Made by a program: the position numbers and the translations under genes. DNA of 64,000 nt from contig NZ_JH725147.1 in the NCBI RefSeq assembly GCF_000278275.1, forward strand, positions 226,313-290,312, in the 5' to 3' direction. The notes under the pieces are model-generated. The model was not told where the DNA came from, did no database searches, and saw nothing but the letters and a program-made list of their open reading frames with translations. Below, in pieces: positions 8,209 through 18,339 of the stretch. The stretch's first letter is position 1; every line of letters starts with the position of its first letter. The DNA is from Bartonella tamiae Th239 (GTDB taxonomy: Bacteria; Pseudomonadota; Alphaproteobacteria; Rhizobiales; Rhizobiaceae).

Positions 8209-11200
8209 GTGTCAGCAAAATCAGGAAACAATCAGAAAATAAAAAACGAAATTGAACTGTCATCAAAGACGATACATCAACCTATATTGAGCACTTTGCT
8301 TTTTGCCCATGCAGCCAATGAAGATGTCGCTACATATCAAAAAGAAGACTTACAAAAAGCAGCAGAATTAGCAGCCATAACATTGCTGAAACACAAAGCT
8401 GGAAAAAGCGAAATCTCCATTGATCAAAATTCGGTAATGCGGGATGAAAAACCTGTTACTGTCATTACACTTGTTAACGATAATAAGCCCTTTTTGCTTG
8501 ATTCAATCATGGCGATAATCAATGATTTAAATACGCCTATCTATCTTGTCGCGCATCCTGTTTTTGATGTGATTGATCACAAAAACACTCTGACAATATT
8601 GACAAAACGGCCAACACCTTCACAAGCAAAAAAAACACGCCGCATGAGCTTAATGCAAATTCATCTTCAATCTATGACAAAACAGCAGGCAAAAAAACTG
8701 CATGATGATTGCGCGTGGGTTTTAGAAAAGGTCAGTGCAGCAGTGCGTGATTGGAAGCCTATGCTGCAAGAAGTCGAAAAACTTATCCAATCTTATAAAA
8801 AGAATTTACCTAAAAAACGTGCTCAAGATGGCGCAAAAGTGGTCGAGTTTCTTCAATGGCTCATGAATAATCATTTTACATTTCTTGGCATGCGCGCTTA
8901 TGATTTTCGCAAAGGCAAACCACCCAAAGAAGCCTTTAAACTTCATGGTGTTGAATTAGGAATCATGTCCGATTCTTCCATTCGTGTTATTGGGGATGCG
9001 CGCGTGGAGGAAGCCCCTCGAGAAAGCCTTTCTTTTATGGAAAGTGATGATTTGCTCATCGTCTCAAAAGCCAATAGTCGCTCCATGGTTCATCGCGCAG
9101 TGTGGCTTGATTATATCGGCGTCAAATTATTCAATAAAGAAGGCAAATTAAAAGGCGAATTGCGTATTGTTGGTTTGTTTACTTCCGCCTCTTACACACG
9201 TTCGCTCGCTGAAGTCCCTTTATTACGAGACAAATCACAAGCGGTTATTGAAAAGCTCGGTTATGACGTGCATGACCATTCTGGAAAAGCACTCATCAAT
9301 GTGCTTGAAAATTATCCACGCGATGAGATGTTCCGCGCCGATATTAAAACATTAACACAAAATGCGCAGCTCATTTTAGAATTAGGCGATCGTCCACGTT
9401 TGCGCGTTCTTGCCCATGCTGATCCTTTTGGACGTTTTGTTTCAGTGCTTGTCTTTATCGGACGCGAACGCGATAATACCAATATTCGTATAAAAATTGG
9501 TAATTACCTTCTTAAAACCTATCAAGGTGATTTTTTTGAATATTATCAAGTCTTTATGGAAGGAACACTGATATCACTTTATTATGTTGTGCATCGAAAA
9601 AGCAGTGCAGCTGCACCATTTATTGAGCGTCATATTTTAGAAGAGCATGTTGCACATATTACGCGCAATTGGCACGATAGTATTGAATTTTTAGGGATAG
9701 AAAAAAAGGCAAGCCGTGAGGAAATGACTTTAGCAAAAGCCTTTCCTGAGTCTTACCGAGATATTTTTCATGCCGATACCGCTCTTGATGATGCCCGTCA
9801 TATTTTGGCATTAAGGAAAGATCAGCCTTTAAACGTTATTTTTTATCGTCATGAAACTGACGGAGACTATTCCGCTTCACTTAAATTATTTCATTTAGGT
9901 GGTGCTCTCGAATTGTCGCAACGCGTTCCTTTATTAGAAAATATGGGATTTCGGGTTATTGCCGAACAAACATTAGAAATCAAAGATGCTGATGGTCGAG
10001 ATGTTTATTTGCATGACATGCAACTGACCAATCGTTTTCATAAAAAAGTAGAAATTGAAAAAGACGGATATCTTTTGGCTCAAGCGTTTGAAGCCATTTG
10101 GTCACAAAATGCCGATAATGATGCTTTCAATGCTCTCACCCAAAGCGCACAATTAGACTGGCGTGAGATTGTTATTTTGCGACATTATGGACGCTATTTA
10201 CAACAAGCTGGCATACCCTATTCGCAAGATCGGTTGGCACAAACATTAAATAATTATCCAAACATTGCAAAAGATCTTTACTCATTGTTTCGTTTAAAAT
10301 TTAATTTTAAAGACAAATCCAAAGACAATGACAATCAAACAAAACAACTCATAGAACGTATTGAAAATGAATTGTCAGACGTCCCTAATCTTGAAGATGA
10401 TACCATTATCCGACGCTATCTTAATCTTATAGATGCAAGTTTACGGAGCAATGCCTTTGCGCCAGAAAAAGATGGTAGCCCTCGACGAATTTTAGCAACA
10501 AAACTTGATCCACGTAAAATAGATTGTCTTCCTGAACCACGTCCTTATCGTGAAATATTTGTCTATGGTCCTGAAGTTGAAGGAGTTCATTTACGTTTTG
10601 GTCCTGTTGCTCGTGGAGGCATTCGTTGGTCCGATCGTGCGCTTGATTACCGTACGGAAGTTTTGGGGCTAGTGAAAGCCCAACAAGTTAAAAACGCAGT
10701 AATTGTTCCAGTTGGATCAAAAGGCGGCTTTTATCCTCATCATTTACCCCAAAGTAATGATCGCGCAATCATCAATGAGGCTGTCCGCCAAGCTTATATA
10801 AACTATATTTCTGCCATGCTTTCTATTACAGATAATATTATTGACGGCAAAGCTGTTCATCCTCAAAATATTATCTGCCATGATAGTGATGATCCTTATT
10901 TTGTCGTCGCCGCCGACAAAGGTACAGCCACATTTTCTGATACCGCTAATGCGATAAGCCAATCTTATGATTTTTGGTTAGATGATGCTTTTGCTTCAGG
11001 TGGTTCAGATGGATATGACCATAAGGCCATGGGAATTACAGCAAAAGGCGCATGGGAGGCTGTCAAAAGACACTTTCGAGAAGTGTTCAATCGGGACATA
11101 CAAACAGAAAGTTTTACATGCGTAGGCGTTGGGGATATGTCAGGAGATGTCTTTGGCAATGGCATGTTATTATCTCAAAAAACAAAACTCATTGCCGCAT

Positions 11201-13002
11201 TTGATCATCGTGATATTTTCATTGATCCTCATCCTGACATGGCAAAAGCTTTTGAAGAACGTCAACGCCTTTTCAAACTTGAACGCTCCAGTTGGCAAGA
11301 GTATAATCATACCAAAATATCAAAAGGCGGCGGTGTTTTTTCACGTTCTGAAAAAACGATTCATCTTTCACCAGAAGCCGCCAAAGCTATCGGTTTTGAT
11401 AAAAAATCTGGCACACCCTTTGAAATCATCACCGCTATTTTAAAAGCAGATATAGATCTTTTATGGTTTGGGGGCATTGGTACATATATTCGTGCAAGTC
11501 ATGAAAGTGATGCGCAAGTAGGCGACAGAGCTAATGATGCCATCCGCATTACGGGGCAAGACGTTAAAGCAAAAATTATTGGCGAAGGTGCCAATCTTGG
11601 CATGACACAACGTGGGCGCATTGAATATGCCATGAAGGGTGGCCGATGTGATACGGATGCTATTGATAATTCAGCTGGTGTCAATTGTTCAGATATTGAG
11701 GTCAACATTAAAATTGCTTTCGCTTCAGCCATGAGCAACGATAGACTCAACCGCAAAACGCGCAATAAGCTTCTTAAAGACATGACCTCAGATGTCTCTA
11801 AACTTGTATTGCGTACCAATTATCTCCAACCTTTAACATTATCGCTTGCGCAAATGCGCAATATTATTGATCTGCCTTATCAGATGCGATTTATGCATGA
11901 TCTTGAACGCCAAGGTATTCTTGACAGAAAAGTAGAACTTTTGCCCGATGATCCGACATTGCAAGAACGCATTGCGCAAGGCAAGGGCTTAACTCGTCCT
12001 GAACTTTCTATAATTATGGCTTATGCTAAATTAACTTTGCAGGAAGAGATAACCAATAATTCTCTTTCAAATGATCCTTATTTTAAAAAAATCTTGTTTG
12101 ATTATTTCCCAAAACAAATGCATAAAAAATTTGCATCTGATATAGAAAGTCATCAATTACGGCGTGACATTATCGCGACCATTTTAGCCAATGATATTGT
12201 CAATCGTGGGGGACCAACTTTTGTCAATCATTTACAAGATAAAACAGGGCAGACAGTTGAAAATGTTGTTCGCAGTTATATTGCTGTCAAAGATGGTTTT
12301 GATATTGATGCGGTTTATGACGATATTGATAAGCTTGATAATAAGATCAACGGATCAGTTCAAAATCGCTTTTATGCGCTCATTAATGACATGATTTTTA
12401 CAACAACAAGCTGGATATTACGCAATATTAATTTAGCATCTTCTCTTACTGAATTGGTAAAAAATATTGGTGATGCACGCAAAGTCATTGAAAACCAAAT
12501 TGACCAGCTCATGCCCGATTACATGCGACAACGCATTGAGAATATTGCCTTTAAATACCAAGAAGAAGGGGCATCAAAAACACTATCTCAAAAATTGGCT
12601 CTGCTTGAAGCTACTACGATTATTCCTGATATCGCCCTTGTGGCTCGTCAGGCAAAATCTGATCTTGTTAAAACAGCTCAACTTTATTTTAAAATTGCTG
12701 ACATCTTTCGCATAAGCCGTATTGAAGAAGCAAGCCATACTATTCCCGTCATAGATTATTATGATGGTATGGTTCTTGCACAAGCAAATGATAAAATTGC
12801 AGAAAGCTTGCGAGGTATTGTCAAATTGGTTTTAAAAAATTATGGCAACACAAATGATCCTGTCGCATCATGGTTGACAGACGAGAGTGAAAAAATCAAA
12901 GAAATTTCAAAACGTATGAGCACTTTGATTGATGGTGATTTAACAATTTCACGCTTTACCTTTGCCGCTAGTATGATGAGCAATCTTGCAACACACACCT
13001 AA
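8209..13002 (+). CDS. gdhB: NAD-specific glutamate dehydrogenase, large (about 180 kDa) type
   Basis: Oxidatively deaminates glutamate to 2-oxoglutarate and ammonia, feeding the TCA cycle. GTG 8209 has GGGAG seven bases upstream, giving 1597 aa, the usual length of this L_GDH180 family. An ACT-like N-terminal regulatory half (with PFLLDSIMA near the start) precedes the catalytic core. The core holds RFGPVARGGIRWSDR and the catalytic Lys in PVGSKGGF (about 797-845), VGDMSGDVFGNGML, and the nucleotide-binding GEGANLGMTQRGRIEYA. The C-terminal helical region is complete. A strong terminator follows. It is monocistronic. The gene symbol varies between species. Confidence 0.95.
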   Translation: MSAKSGNNQKIKNEIELSSKTIHQPILSTLLFAHAANEDVATYQKEDLQKAAELAAITLLKHKAGKSEISIDQNSVMRDEKPVTVITLVNDNKPFLLDSIMAIINDLNTPIYLVAHPVFDVIDHKNTLTILTKRPTPSQAKKTRRMSLMQIHLQSMTKQQAKKLHDDCAWVLEKVSAAVRDWKPMLQEVEKLIQSYKKNLPKKRAQDGAKVVEFLQWLMNNHFTFLGMRAYDFRKGKPPKEAFKLHGVELGIMSDSSIRVIGDARVEEAPRESLSFMESDDLLIVSKANSRSMVHRAVWLDYIGVKLFNKEGKLKGELRIVGLFTSASYTRSLAEVPLLRDKSQAVIEKLGYDVHDHSGKALINVLENYPRDEMFRADIKTLTQNAQLILELGDRPRLRVLAHADPFGRFVSVLVFIGRERDNTNIRIKIGNYLLKTYQGDFFEYYQVFMEGTLISLYYVVHRKSSAAAPFIERHILEEHVAHITRNWHDSIEFLGIEKKASREEMTLAKAFPESYRDIFHADTALDDARHILALRKDQPLNVIFYRHETDGDYSASLKLFHLGGALELSQRVPLLENMGFRVIAEQTLEIKDADGRDVYLHDMQLTNRFHKKVEIEKDGYLLAQAFEAIWSQNADNDAFNALTQSAQLDWREIVILRHYGRYLQQAGIPYSQDRLAQTLNNYPNIAKDLYSLFRLKFNFKDKSKDNDNQTKQLIERIENELSDVPNLEDDTIIRRYLNLIDASLRSNAFAPEKDGSPRRILATKLDPRKIDCLPEPRPYREIFVYGPEVEGVHLRFGPVARGGIRWSDRALDYRTEVLGLVKAQQVKNAVIVPVGSKGGFYPHHLPQSNDRAIINEAVRQAYINYISAMLSITDNIIDGKAVHPQNIICHDSDDPYFVVAADKGTATFSDTANAISQSYDFWLDDAFASGGSDGYDHKAMGITAKGAWEAVKRHFREVFNRDIQTESFTCVGVGDMSGDVFGNGMLLSQKTKLIAAFDHRDIFIDPHPDMAKAFEERQRLFKLERSSWQEYNHTKISKGGGVFSRSEKTIHLSPEAAKAIGFDKKSGTPFEIITAILKADIDLLWFGGIGTYIRASHESDAQVGDRANDAIRITGQDVKAKIIGEGANLGMTQRGRIEYAMKGGRCDTDAIDNSAGVNCSDIEVNIKIAFASAMSNDRLNRKTRNKLLKDMTSDVSKLVLRTNYLQPLTLSLAQMRNIIDLPYQMRFMHDLERQGILDRKVELLPDDPTLQERIAQGKGLTRPELSIIMAYAKLTLQEEITNNSLSNDPYFKKILFDYFPKQMHKKFASDIESHQLRRDIIATILANDIVNRGGPTFVNHLQDKTGQTVENVVRSYIAVKDGFDIDAVYDDIDKLDNKINGSVQNRFYALINDMIFTTTSWILRNINLASSLTELVKNIGDARKVIENQIDQLMPDYMRQRIENIAFKYQEEGASKTLSQKLALLEATTIIPDIALVARQAKSDLVKTAQLYFKIADIFRISRIEEASHTIPVIDYYDGMVLAQANDKIAESLRGIVKLVLKNYGNTNDPVASWLTDESEKIKEISKRMSTLIDGDLTISRFTFAASMMSNLATHT

Positions 13003-13012
13003 ATGCTAAAAC

Positions 13013-13046
13013 AAAAAGGCAAAAGTCACAATGCTTTTGCCTTTTT
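13013..13046. terminator. Terminator between gdh and the DUF2125 gene
   Basis: A perfect 13-bp stem AAAAAGGCAAAAG/CTTTTGCCTTTTT around an 8-base loop, with T runs on both strands, 11 bases after the gdh stop. It can serve both convergent genes. Confidence 0.88.
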
Positions 13047-13112
13047 AACCTATGATAAAAAGAATATTTTAAGTTGTTTTGAGAAAATTTTCGACCATAA
13101 AATTCATCATAA

Positions 13113-14147
13113 TTAAATCGGAGGGATCTGACCAAGAGTGATAAAACCAAGACGTATTTGTCCATGTTTTATTGATACTATTAAAACAGGATTTCCTTCA
13201 TTGTTTTTCGGCATAGAATTAACAACAAACATAATGGTTTTTAAATTGTCAGCTTGTGAGGGAAATAACAAACGCAAAGTATTTGAAAGTTCCATTTGAG
13301 AGCTGACCGCTATTTCAAACTTTGCCGACAAATAGCCCTTTTTATCAAAAGAAAAGGGCCCTTTAACAGAAAAACTTCCACCACTCATAAACGTAAATTT
13401 TGCTTCGCTAATTTTGCCACTATTGCCACGCAATTTTTCTGGCCAGTTCACATCATATTTTTCATTAAAAAGCTGATAAACGTTTTCAAGCGTCCATTTA
13501 ACATCACCGCTCACTTTAGGCAGTTGCGTCTTTTCACCTTTAATTTCAAAAGGAAAAGACAATTCATCAAAGCTTATTTTTGCTAATAAATCACTCTTTA
13601 AACCCTTGACATCAAAATGGATAAATTTTGCCTCAATACTTTCTTTCGCAAGCCCCGTATCGTCATCAAAATTGATAATAATATTATCACCACGAAGGTT
13701 TAAACGATCAGGGAAACGCTGACCAATATCGGTTTCAAGAGTAAAATCACTCCATTGAACATTAAGGGGTAACACGTTAAATGTCTGAAGTGAAACAGGT
13801 GAGGCAATGCTCACATCAAGCCATTTCGGCGCATAAATAGGTGCAGTCGCTTTAATCATCCCGCTCGAAAAAGAAATTTCGTTCATGCGATCAAAAAAAT
13901 CAATACGCTCACATGTCACACCAATACGCAAAGGATATCCCGTTTTGCGCATATTATCACAAGAAACATTAAAACCGTGTTCTGAATAAAGTCTTATTTG
14001 ATCAGAAACCTTTTCTTCCACTTTGCTCGCAAGAAAAAACCAAATCAATGTATATGTTACGATAACAATAAAAAGAATGAGACTGGTTATGACTTGATAA
14101 TGAGAAAAAGATTTTTTCTCTTTTTTGATGCTAAGATTTTTAGACAT
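13113..14147 (-). CDS. DUF2125 domain protein, membrane-anchored
   Basis: 344-aa protein with a basic cytoplasmic N-terminus, one membrane segment at about 16-42 (YQVITSLILFIVIVTYTLIW) and a large beta-rich periplasmic domain. The pattern GFNVSCDNMRKTGYPLRIGVTCERIDF after the anchor is typical of DUF2125, a family found mainly in Alphaproteobacteria and of unknown function. The start has AGAGGGG just upstream. In relatives this family often lies near ChaC-like, tyrA and hisC genes. Here the ChaC-like gene is the divergent neighbour, while hisC-tyrA lies 40 kb away. No function is proposed. Confidence 0.8.
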   Translation of the reverse strand: MSKNLSIKKEKKSFSHYQVITSLILFIVIVTYTLIWFFLASKVEEKVSDQIRLYSEHGFNVSCDNMRKTGYPLRIGVTCERIDFFDRMNEISFSSGMIKATAPIYAPKWLDVSIASPVSLQTFNVLPLNVQWSDFTLETDIGQRFPDRLNLRGDNIIINFDDDTGLAKESIEAKFIHFDVKGLKSDLLAKISFDELSFPFEIKGEKTQLPKVSGDVKWTLENVYQLFNEKYDVNWPEKLRGNSGKISEAKFTFMSGGSFSVKGPFSFDKKGYLSAKFEIAVSSQMELSNTLRLLFPSQADNLKTIMFVVNSMPKNNEGNPVLIVSIKHGQIRLGFITLGQIPPI

Positions 14148-14747
14148 AACCCCTCTTTCTTTAAGAGATTTTTACGGGACAATCAAAGAATAAATAACAA
14201 ATTTCGCTTATCATAAAAAGATCAACTTTAAAAAATTAGGTCAGCAAATAAATTTTTTTAATCCCATTTTATCATTTATTTCTGCAATCAGACCAAATTC
14301 ATTGTCGTGCTTAGGCTTATAACCTACTCATTTTGTAGCATGGTATGTAAACTTTTTTATCAACGAAGAGAGGAGCTACAAAACATACGTTTTTTGCGTC
14401 AGTTCAATAAAGATATCGATAAGCTGTCCCGTATCCAAAAGATTTAAAAACCGTTTCAAGCACCTTTTTTGCGTAAAGCCAAGAAGAAGATATATCATCC
14501 GCATATCACTTTTTTTATCGTCTTTTTTGATGTTGATGGTGCTATTTTATGAAAATAAACTGATCCTGAGCTTAAAACCAATAGATACTGATTAGGCCTT
14601 CTGTATTCTTATTCCTTAAAAAATTTTATCAAAGTAGCGAAAAAACGTTTTTATTTATAAAGCTAATAATTTTTAAAACGATTCTATTGAATACGCCATT
14701 ATTACCCGATAAAGTTTAATATATCTTGACATATAGGACAGCCATTA
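14148..14747. other. 600-base AT-rich gap between DUF2125 and ChaC-like genes
   Basis: No convincing gene. A 42-codon minus frame (14504 down to 14376) with a hydrophobic-basic product and an 18-codon plus frame overlap around 14380-14460; neither has a known motif, and the minus frame has no ribosome site. A GAGAGGAG near 14367-14375 on the plus strand is not followed by a usual start codon. It may be a decayed gene or long leader regions. Confidence 0.4.
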
Positions 14748-15284
14748 ATGATGAATGATTTTTGGGTATTTGGCTATGGATCACTGATGTGGAATCCCGG
14801 TTTTATTTTTGACAAACAAGTGCCAGCACGTCTTTATGGCTATCATCGTTCCTTATGTATTTATTCACACTTCTATCGTGGCACACCAGATAAACCCGGT
14901 CTGGTTTTTGGACTTGCAAAAGGTGGGTGCTGTAATGGATTGGCTTTTCATATCCCCAAAAAGACAGCAAAAGCTACCTATGAGTATCTTCTTGAAAGAG
15001 AACAAATCAATAATGTTTACAACGAAAAACAATGTGCGCTTTATACAAAATTACATAAACCAATTGAGGCTTTAGTGTTTGTTGCCAATCCTCATCATGC
15101 GCAATATGCAGGAGGGTTATCGCTTCATGATAAGCTTACAATTATTGATAAGAGCAACGGTGAAAAGGGTTCCACGCGTGATTATGTTCTCAACACACTG
15201 AAACTTTTAAAACAAAATGGCATCAAAGATAAAGCTTTAACGACCTTGGAACACGCACTTGTAAACGATAAAATATTAAATTAA
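14748..15284 (+). CDS. ChaC-like gamma-glutamylcyclotransferase
   Basis: Predicted to cleave gamma-glutamyl peptides such as glutathione to 5-oxoproline. The 178-aa protein begins with the family's binding loop VFGYGSLMWNPGF (7-19), followed by RLYGYHRSLCIYS, RGTPDKPGLVFGL and the region with the catalytic Glu, YLLEREQINNVY (Glu83 or Glu85). Homologues of bacterial ChaC run about 180-230 aa, so this one is at the short end. GGA lies about nine bases before the first ATG. It is convergent with the glutamine amidotransferase gene, and only an AT-only inverted repeat lies between them. Confidence 0.85.
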   Translation: MMNDFWVFGYGSLMWNPGFIFDKQVPARLYGYHRSLCIYSHFYRGTPDKPGLVFGLAKGGCCNGLAFHIPKKTAKATYEYLLEREQINNVYNEKQCALYTKLHKPIEALVFVANPHHAQYAGGLSLHDKLTIIDKSNGEKGSTRDYVLNTLKLLKQNGIKDKALTTLEHALVNDKILN

Positions 15285-15352
15285 ACACGAACAAATTTTT
15301 TTTCTCAAATTTTTTTTAAATTTAAAATTTGAACAAAAAATAACGAAATCCA

Positions 15353-16105
15353 TTAATTTTTTGTATCAATCTTTACGGTTCCAAAAATCTTAATAAGAAT
15401 TGTTTCCAACCATTTTAAAAGTTTTGGATCGTAAATAAAGCGTTTATCCAATTGTTTTTGCGCCGCTTGCGCACCCTTTGCCTTTAAATGTTCAGCACCA
15501 TGTACAACCCATCTTTGCAGCATAGCGCGCGTTAATTCGGCATGAAATTGCACGCCCCAAGCTTTTTGTCCATAACGAAACGCTTGAGTAGGAAAAACAT
15601 TTCCTTGAGCTAGGATTTCGGCATCTTTTGGAAGATTATAAATGCCTTCTCTATGAAAATGATATACCATATCTGGCCAATCTAAAAGAGCACGACCTTG
15701 TGCCGTCGCTTCTATAGGATACCAACCGATTTCGACCTCGCCATCCTTTTTGCCATGTACTGTTCCACCAATATGGCGCGCCAACATTTGTGCGCCCAAA
15801 CAAATACCAAAAAAAGGTTTGTTTTCTTTAAGTGGGATAGAAATCCAATCCGTTTCATCAAGGATAAAAGTACTTTTATCATTCGCACTCATTGGACCGC
15901 CAAAGATAACAACACCAGCATGATTTTCAAGCGTTTCAGGCAATTTGTCTCCTAAAACTGGACGATAAATATCAAGATGGAATCCCATCTTTTGTAAAAT
16001 TTGCCCTACACGCCCAGCACTGGAGGTGGCTTGATGCAAAACAATCGCTATTTTGGACTTTTTGTGTTGTGGAGTTTGATAGCGAAACTCCTGAACCACA
16101 GACAT
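15353..16105 (-). CDS. Class I glutamine amidotransferase, GMP-synthase-like
   Basis: Stand-alone GATase domain of 250 aa that would release ammonia from glutamine, or act as a gamma-glutamyl hydrolase. Residues line up as a full triad: Cys102 in GICLGAQM, His188 and Glu190 in QFHAE. VVIFGGPMSANDK and the C-terminal extension are typical of the COG0518 group whose true substrate is usually unknown. The residue before the His region (VYHFHREGIY) also fits the family. It starts nine bases after the TerB gene stops on the same strand, so the two are likely co-transcribed. Confidence 0.85.
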   Translation of the reverse strand: MSVVQEFRYQTPQHKKSKIAIVLHQATSSAGRVGQILQKMGFHLDIYRPVLGDKLPETLENHAGVVIFGGPMSANDKSTFILDETDWISIPLKENKPFFGICLGAQMLARHIGGTVHGKKDGEVEIGWYPIEATAQGRALLDWPDMVYHFHREGIYNLPKDAEILAQGNVFPTQAFRYGQKAWGVQFHAELTRAMLQRWVVHGAEHLKAKGAQAAQKQLDKRFIYDPKLLKWLETILIKIFGTVKIDTKN

Positions 16106-16114
16106 TCTAAAAAC

Positions 16115-16585
16115 CTATATTTCTTCATGTTCAATCTGATTGATTTGCGCAATATGCTTTTTTAATGCCAATCTTTCATTTCGATCAACATCCATAAGCT
16201 CTGCAATGCGCCACACCAAATTATCTTCCAATTCATAAACATAACCATCAGCATAAGCAATTTCCCACAAAAGTCCAATGAAAGAAACACATTGTTCTTT
16301 ATCAAGATGACGCTTTAAGATTGATGTAAACACAAACAAGTCAATTGAATCATGCTGTGCTTGTCGTCCTGCTTCAATAAGCGTTTTCAAATCATCCCCT
16401 GCAACTGAGTATTCACGAGCAACGATGTCTTTAAGAACTTTTTTTTCTGAATTTTTTTCTTCACCATCCGCTTCTATAATATAAAATAAAAGAGCAACAG
16501 CCGCGACTTTAGGATCATCTTCACCAAAGTCGTGTTTATTCTTACCAATGGAGTGAAAAAATTTTATTAAACGTTGAAAAATCAC
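16115..16585 (-). CDS. TerB-family (tellurite resistance/DjlA-like) protein
   Basis: 156-aa soluble helical protein of the TerB fold. The acidic metal-binding helices appear as LLFYIIEADGEEKNSEK and LLWEIAYADGYVYELEDNLVWRIAELMDV, each with the family's ADG turn. The frame is open upstream to 16636, but GTG 16585 has AGAGGA seven bases before it and is preferred over TTG codons further up. The role of single TerB proteins in Rhizobiales is unknown; resistance to tellurite should not be assumed. It lies downstream of the HemY-like gene across about 170 bases, and just upstream of the amidotransferase gene. Confidence 0.8.
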   Translation of the reverse strand: MIFQRLIKFFHSIGKNKHDFGEDDPKVAAVALLFYIIEADGEEKNSEKKVLKDIVAREYSVAGDDLKTLIEAGRQAQHDSIDLFVFTSILKRHLDKEQCVSFIGLLWEIAYADGYVYELEDNLVWRIAELMDVDRNERLALKKHIAQINQIEHEEI

Positions 16586-16752
16586 ACGTTTGTCCTCTTC
16601 ATCTTTGTTACAATCTTTCAACTTTGAGCGAACCAATGAACAATCTTTAATGAAGGTTATAAAATTTATCTACCATTTAAATTTTACAATAAATAAAAAA
16701 CGATCAAATTTTGATTATAACGAATCCAATACACCCTATAAAATAATCAAAA

Positions 16753-18318
16753 TTATTTTTTTGTCTCGACACCAGGATCATCAACATTTAATCGCGTTTG
16801 ATCACCAAGAACATCTTTTTTTGCAGGATCAATAGCATCAACAATCCTGACAATTGAAGCATCAATCGGTTGTTTTTTTTGTTGATCCTTTTTTTGAGGG
16901 ACTTCTTTTGTCTGATCCATGTTTTCAATAGCCGCATTATCAGAAATTTTTGTTTCCTCATCCGTCGCCTTTAGAGATATATGCTCTAAAGACGGCAAGA
17001 TTTCATCAGAATCAATGGCCGTTCCCAATTGTCTTGCAGGCACTTTCCACTCAAATGCATCCAAACGTCCACTTAACGGAGAAACAGGCGCCCACTCATC
17101 AAAAGTCACACCATCGGCAATCCAAACAGGGTCTCGTTCAGCCTTCACCGCCAGCTGTAAATATTGGCGTATCCGTCCTTGATCATCGCTTTGTGCCTCT
17201 TCAATATCAGCAAGCAATAAATAGGCACTTTCACGTTGATGATGTTGAGCGGCTTTTTCGGCTTCTTTACGTGCTAAAGAATGTTCACCACTGTCATAAG
17301 CGGCACGTGCAACCACAATCATAGATTCGTAATCATCTGGTTTAAAGGAAGCAAGTCTTTTGGCACGTTTTAAACGGTCTACAGCTTTTTCCTGTTGGCC
17401 GAGATAAAGTGTCACCAGATCAGGATGAGGCTTTTTTTTCCATAATCCCTCAATTAATTTATCGGCTTTTCGCTGTTCATGAAGATGATAAAGTATATCT
17501 GTTGCAACAACTGTTGCTGGTACAAATAACGGGTCTAATTTTTGTGCTTTAAGAGCAAACTTGCGAGCCTCTTCTGGATAATTTTCAAAAATATCCATTG
17601 CTTTTCCTGTCAACAAAACGGCATGTTCATGACGAAGTGTTTCACTGCCTCTTTGATCTTTTGGCAAAGCTTTTTCTGCTCGTTCAAACAATGTTATTGC
17701 CTTATCCCAAGCCCCATCAGCACTTAAGCGATTCAGCATGGCATGATTGGCCCATTGAAGAGAAGGAGAATATAAGGTGGCCTGTTCAGCATATTGACCT
17801 GCCGCCTCATAAGCATTCGATTTAATGGCCTCTTGATACAATCCGTATAAGCCAACCAAGCGTGTTTTTGGGTCTTTGCTCATTTGTTCATATAAACGAA
17901 TGGCTTGCGGTATGTCATTTTCAAGCAAGTGCGTTTTAGCTTCAAGAAGTTTAACCAGCGGTTCTTTTTGATCACCCAAATATTTTAACGCACGTTTATT
18001 CATACGACGTGCTGTATCCACATCACCCGATAAGACAGCCAAAAGCCCATTGGAAAGTGTTTCTTGACCTTTTTTTTGGCGTTGTTGATCAAAATGACGC
18101 GCAATATTTTTTGGTGTTGCAAAGAGTAAACGTAAAATGCGTGTCAGCAACCATAAAACAACAAGAACAATGGCAAATATCGTGACAGCAGTCAGCAATG
18201 AAAAGGTGATGCGATGATCACCAAATGTCATGACCAAATCACTCGGATTGCTGGCTATCCAAGCAAAGCCTGCGCCAATACATGCAACAAGAATAACATA
18301 AAGAAGAACGCGTATCAT
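16753..18318 (-). CDS. HemY-like TPR membrane protein
   Basis: 521-aa inner-membrane protein. Two membrane segments at about 4-22 and 40-60 are separated by a short periplasmic loop with FAWIASNPSDLVMTFGDHRI, the usual HemY_N signature. A TPR-rich soluble region follows (repeated helical pairs from about 110 to 390). The last 90 residues are a charged, low-complexity tail (KEVPQKKDQQKK). Despite the name, proteins of this type are not protoporphyrinogen oxidases, and their role near hemD is unproven. It is 21 bases after the COG4223 gene and is likely in an operon with it and hemD. Confidence 0.85.
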   Translation of the reverse strand: MIRVLLYVILVACIGAGFAWIASNPSDLVMTFGDHRITFSLLTAVTIFAIVLVVLWLLTRILRLLFATPKNIARHFDQQRQKKGQETLSNGLLAVLSGDVDTARRMNKRALKYLGDQKEPLVKLLEAKTHLLENDIPQAIRLYEQMSKDPKTRLVGLYGLYQEAIKSNAYEAAGQYAEQATLYSPSLQWANHAMLNRLSADGAWDKAITLFERAEKALPKDQRGSETLRHEHAVLLTGKAMDIFENYPEEARKFALKAQKLDPLFVPATVVATDILYHLHEQRKADKLIEGLWKKKPHPDLVTLYLGQQEKAVDRLKRAKRLASFKPDDYESMIVVARAAYDSGEHSLARKEAEKAAQHHQRESAYLLLADIEEAQSDDQGRIRQYLQLAVKAERDPVWIADGVTFDEWAPVSPLSGRLDAFEWKVPARQLGTAIDSDEILPSLEHISLKATDEETKISDNAAIENMDQTKEVPQKKDQQKKQPIDASIVRIVDAIDPAKKDVLGDQTRLNVDDPGVETKK

Positions 18319-18339
18319 AATTGTATTCCACCTTTATCG

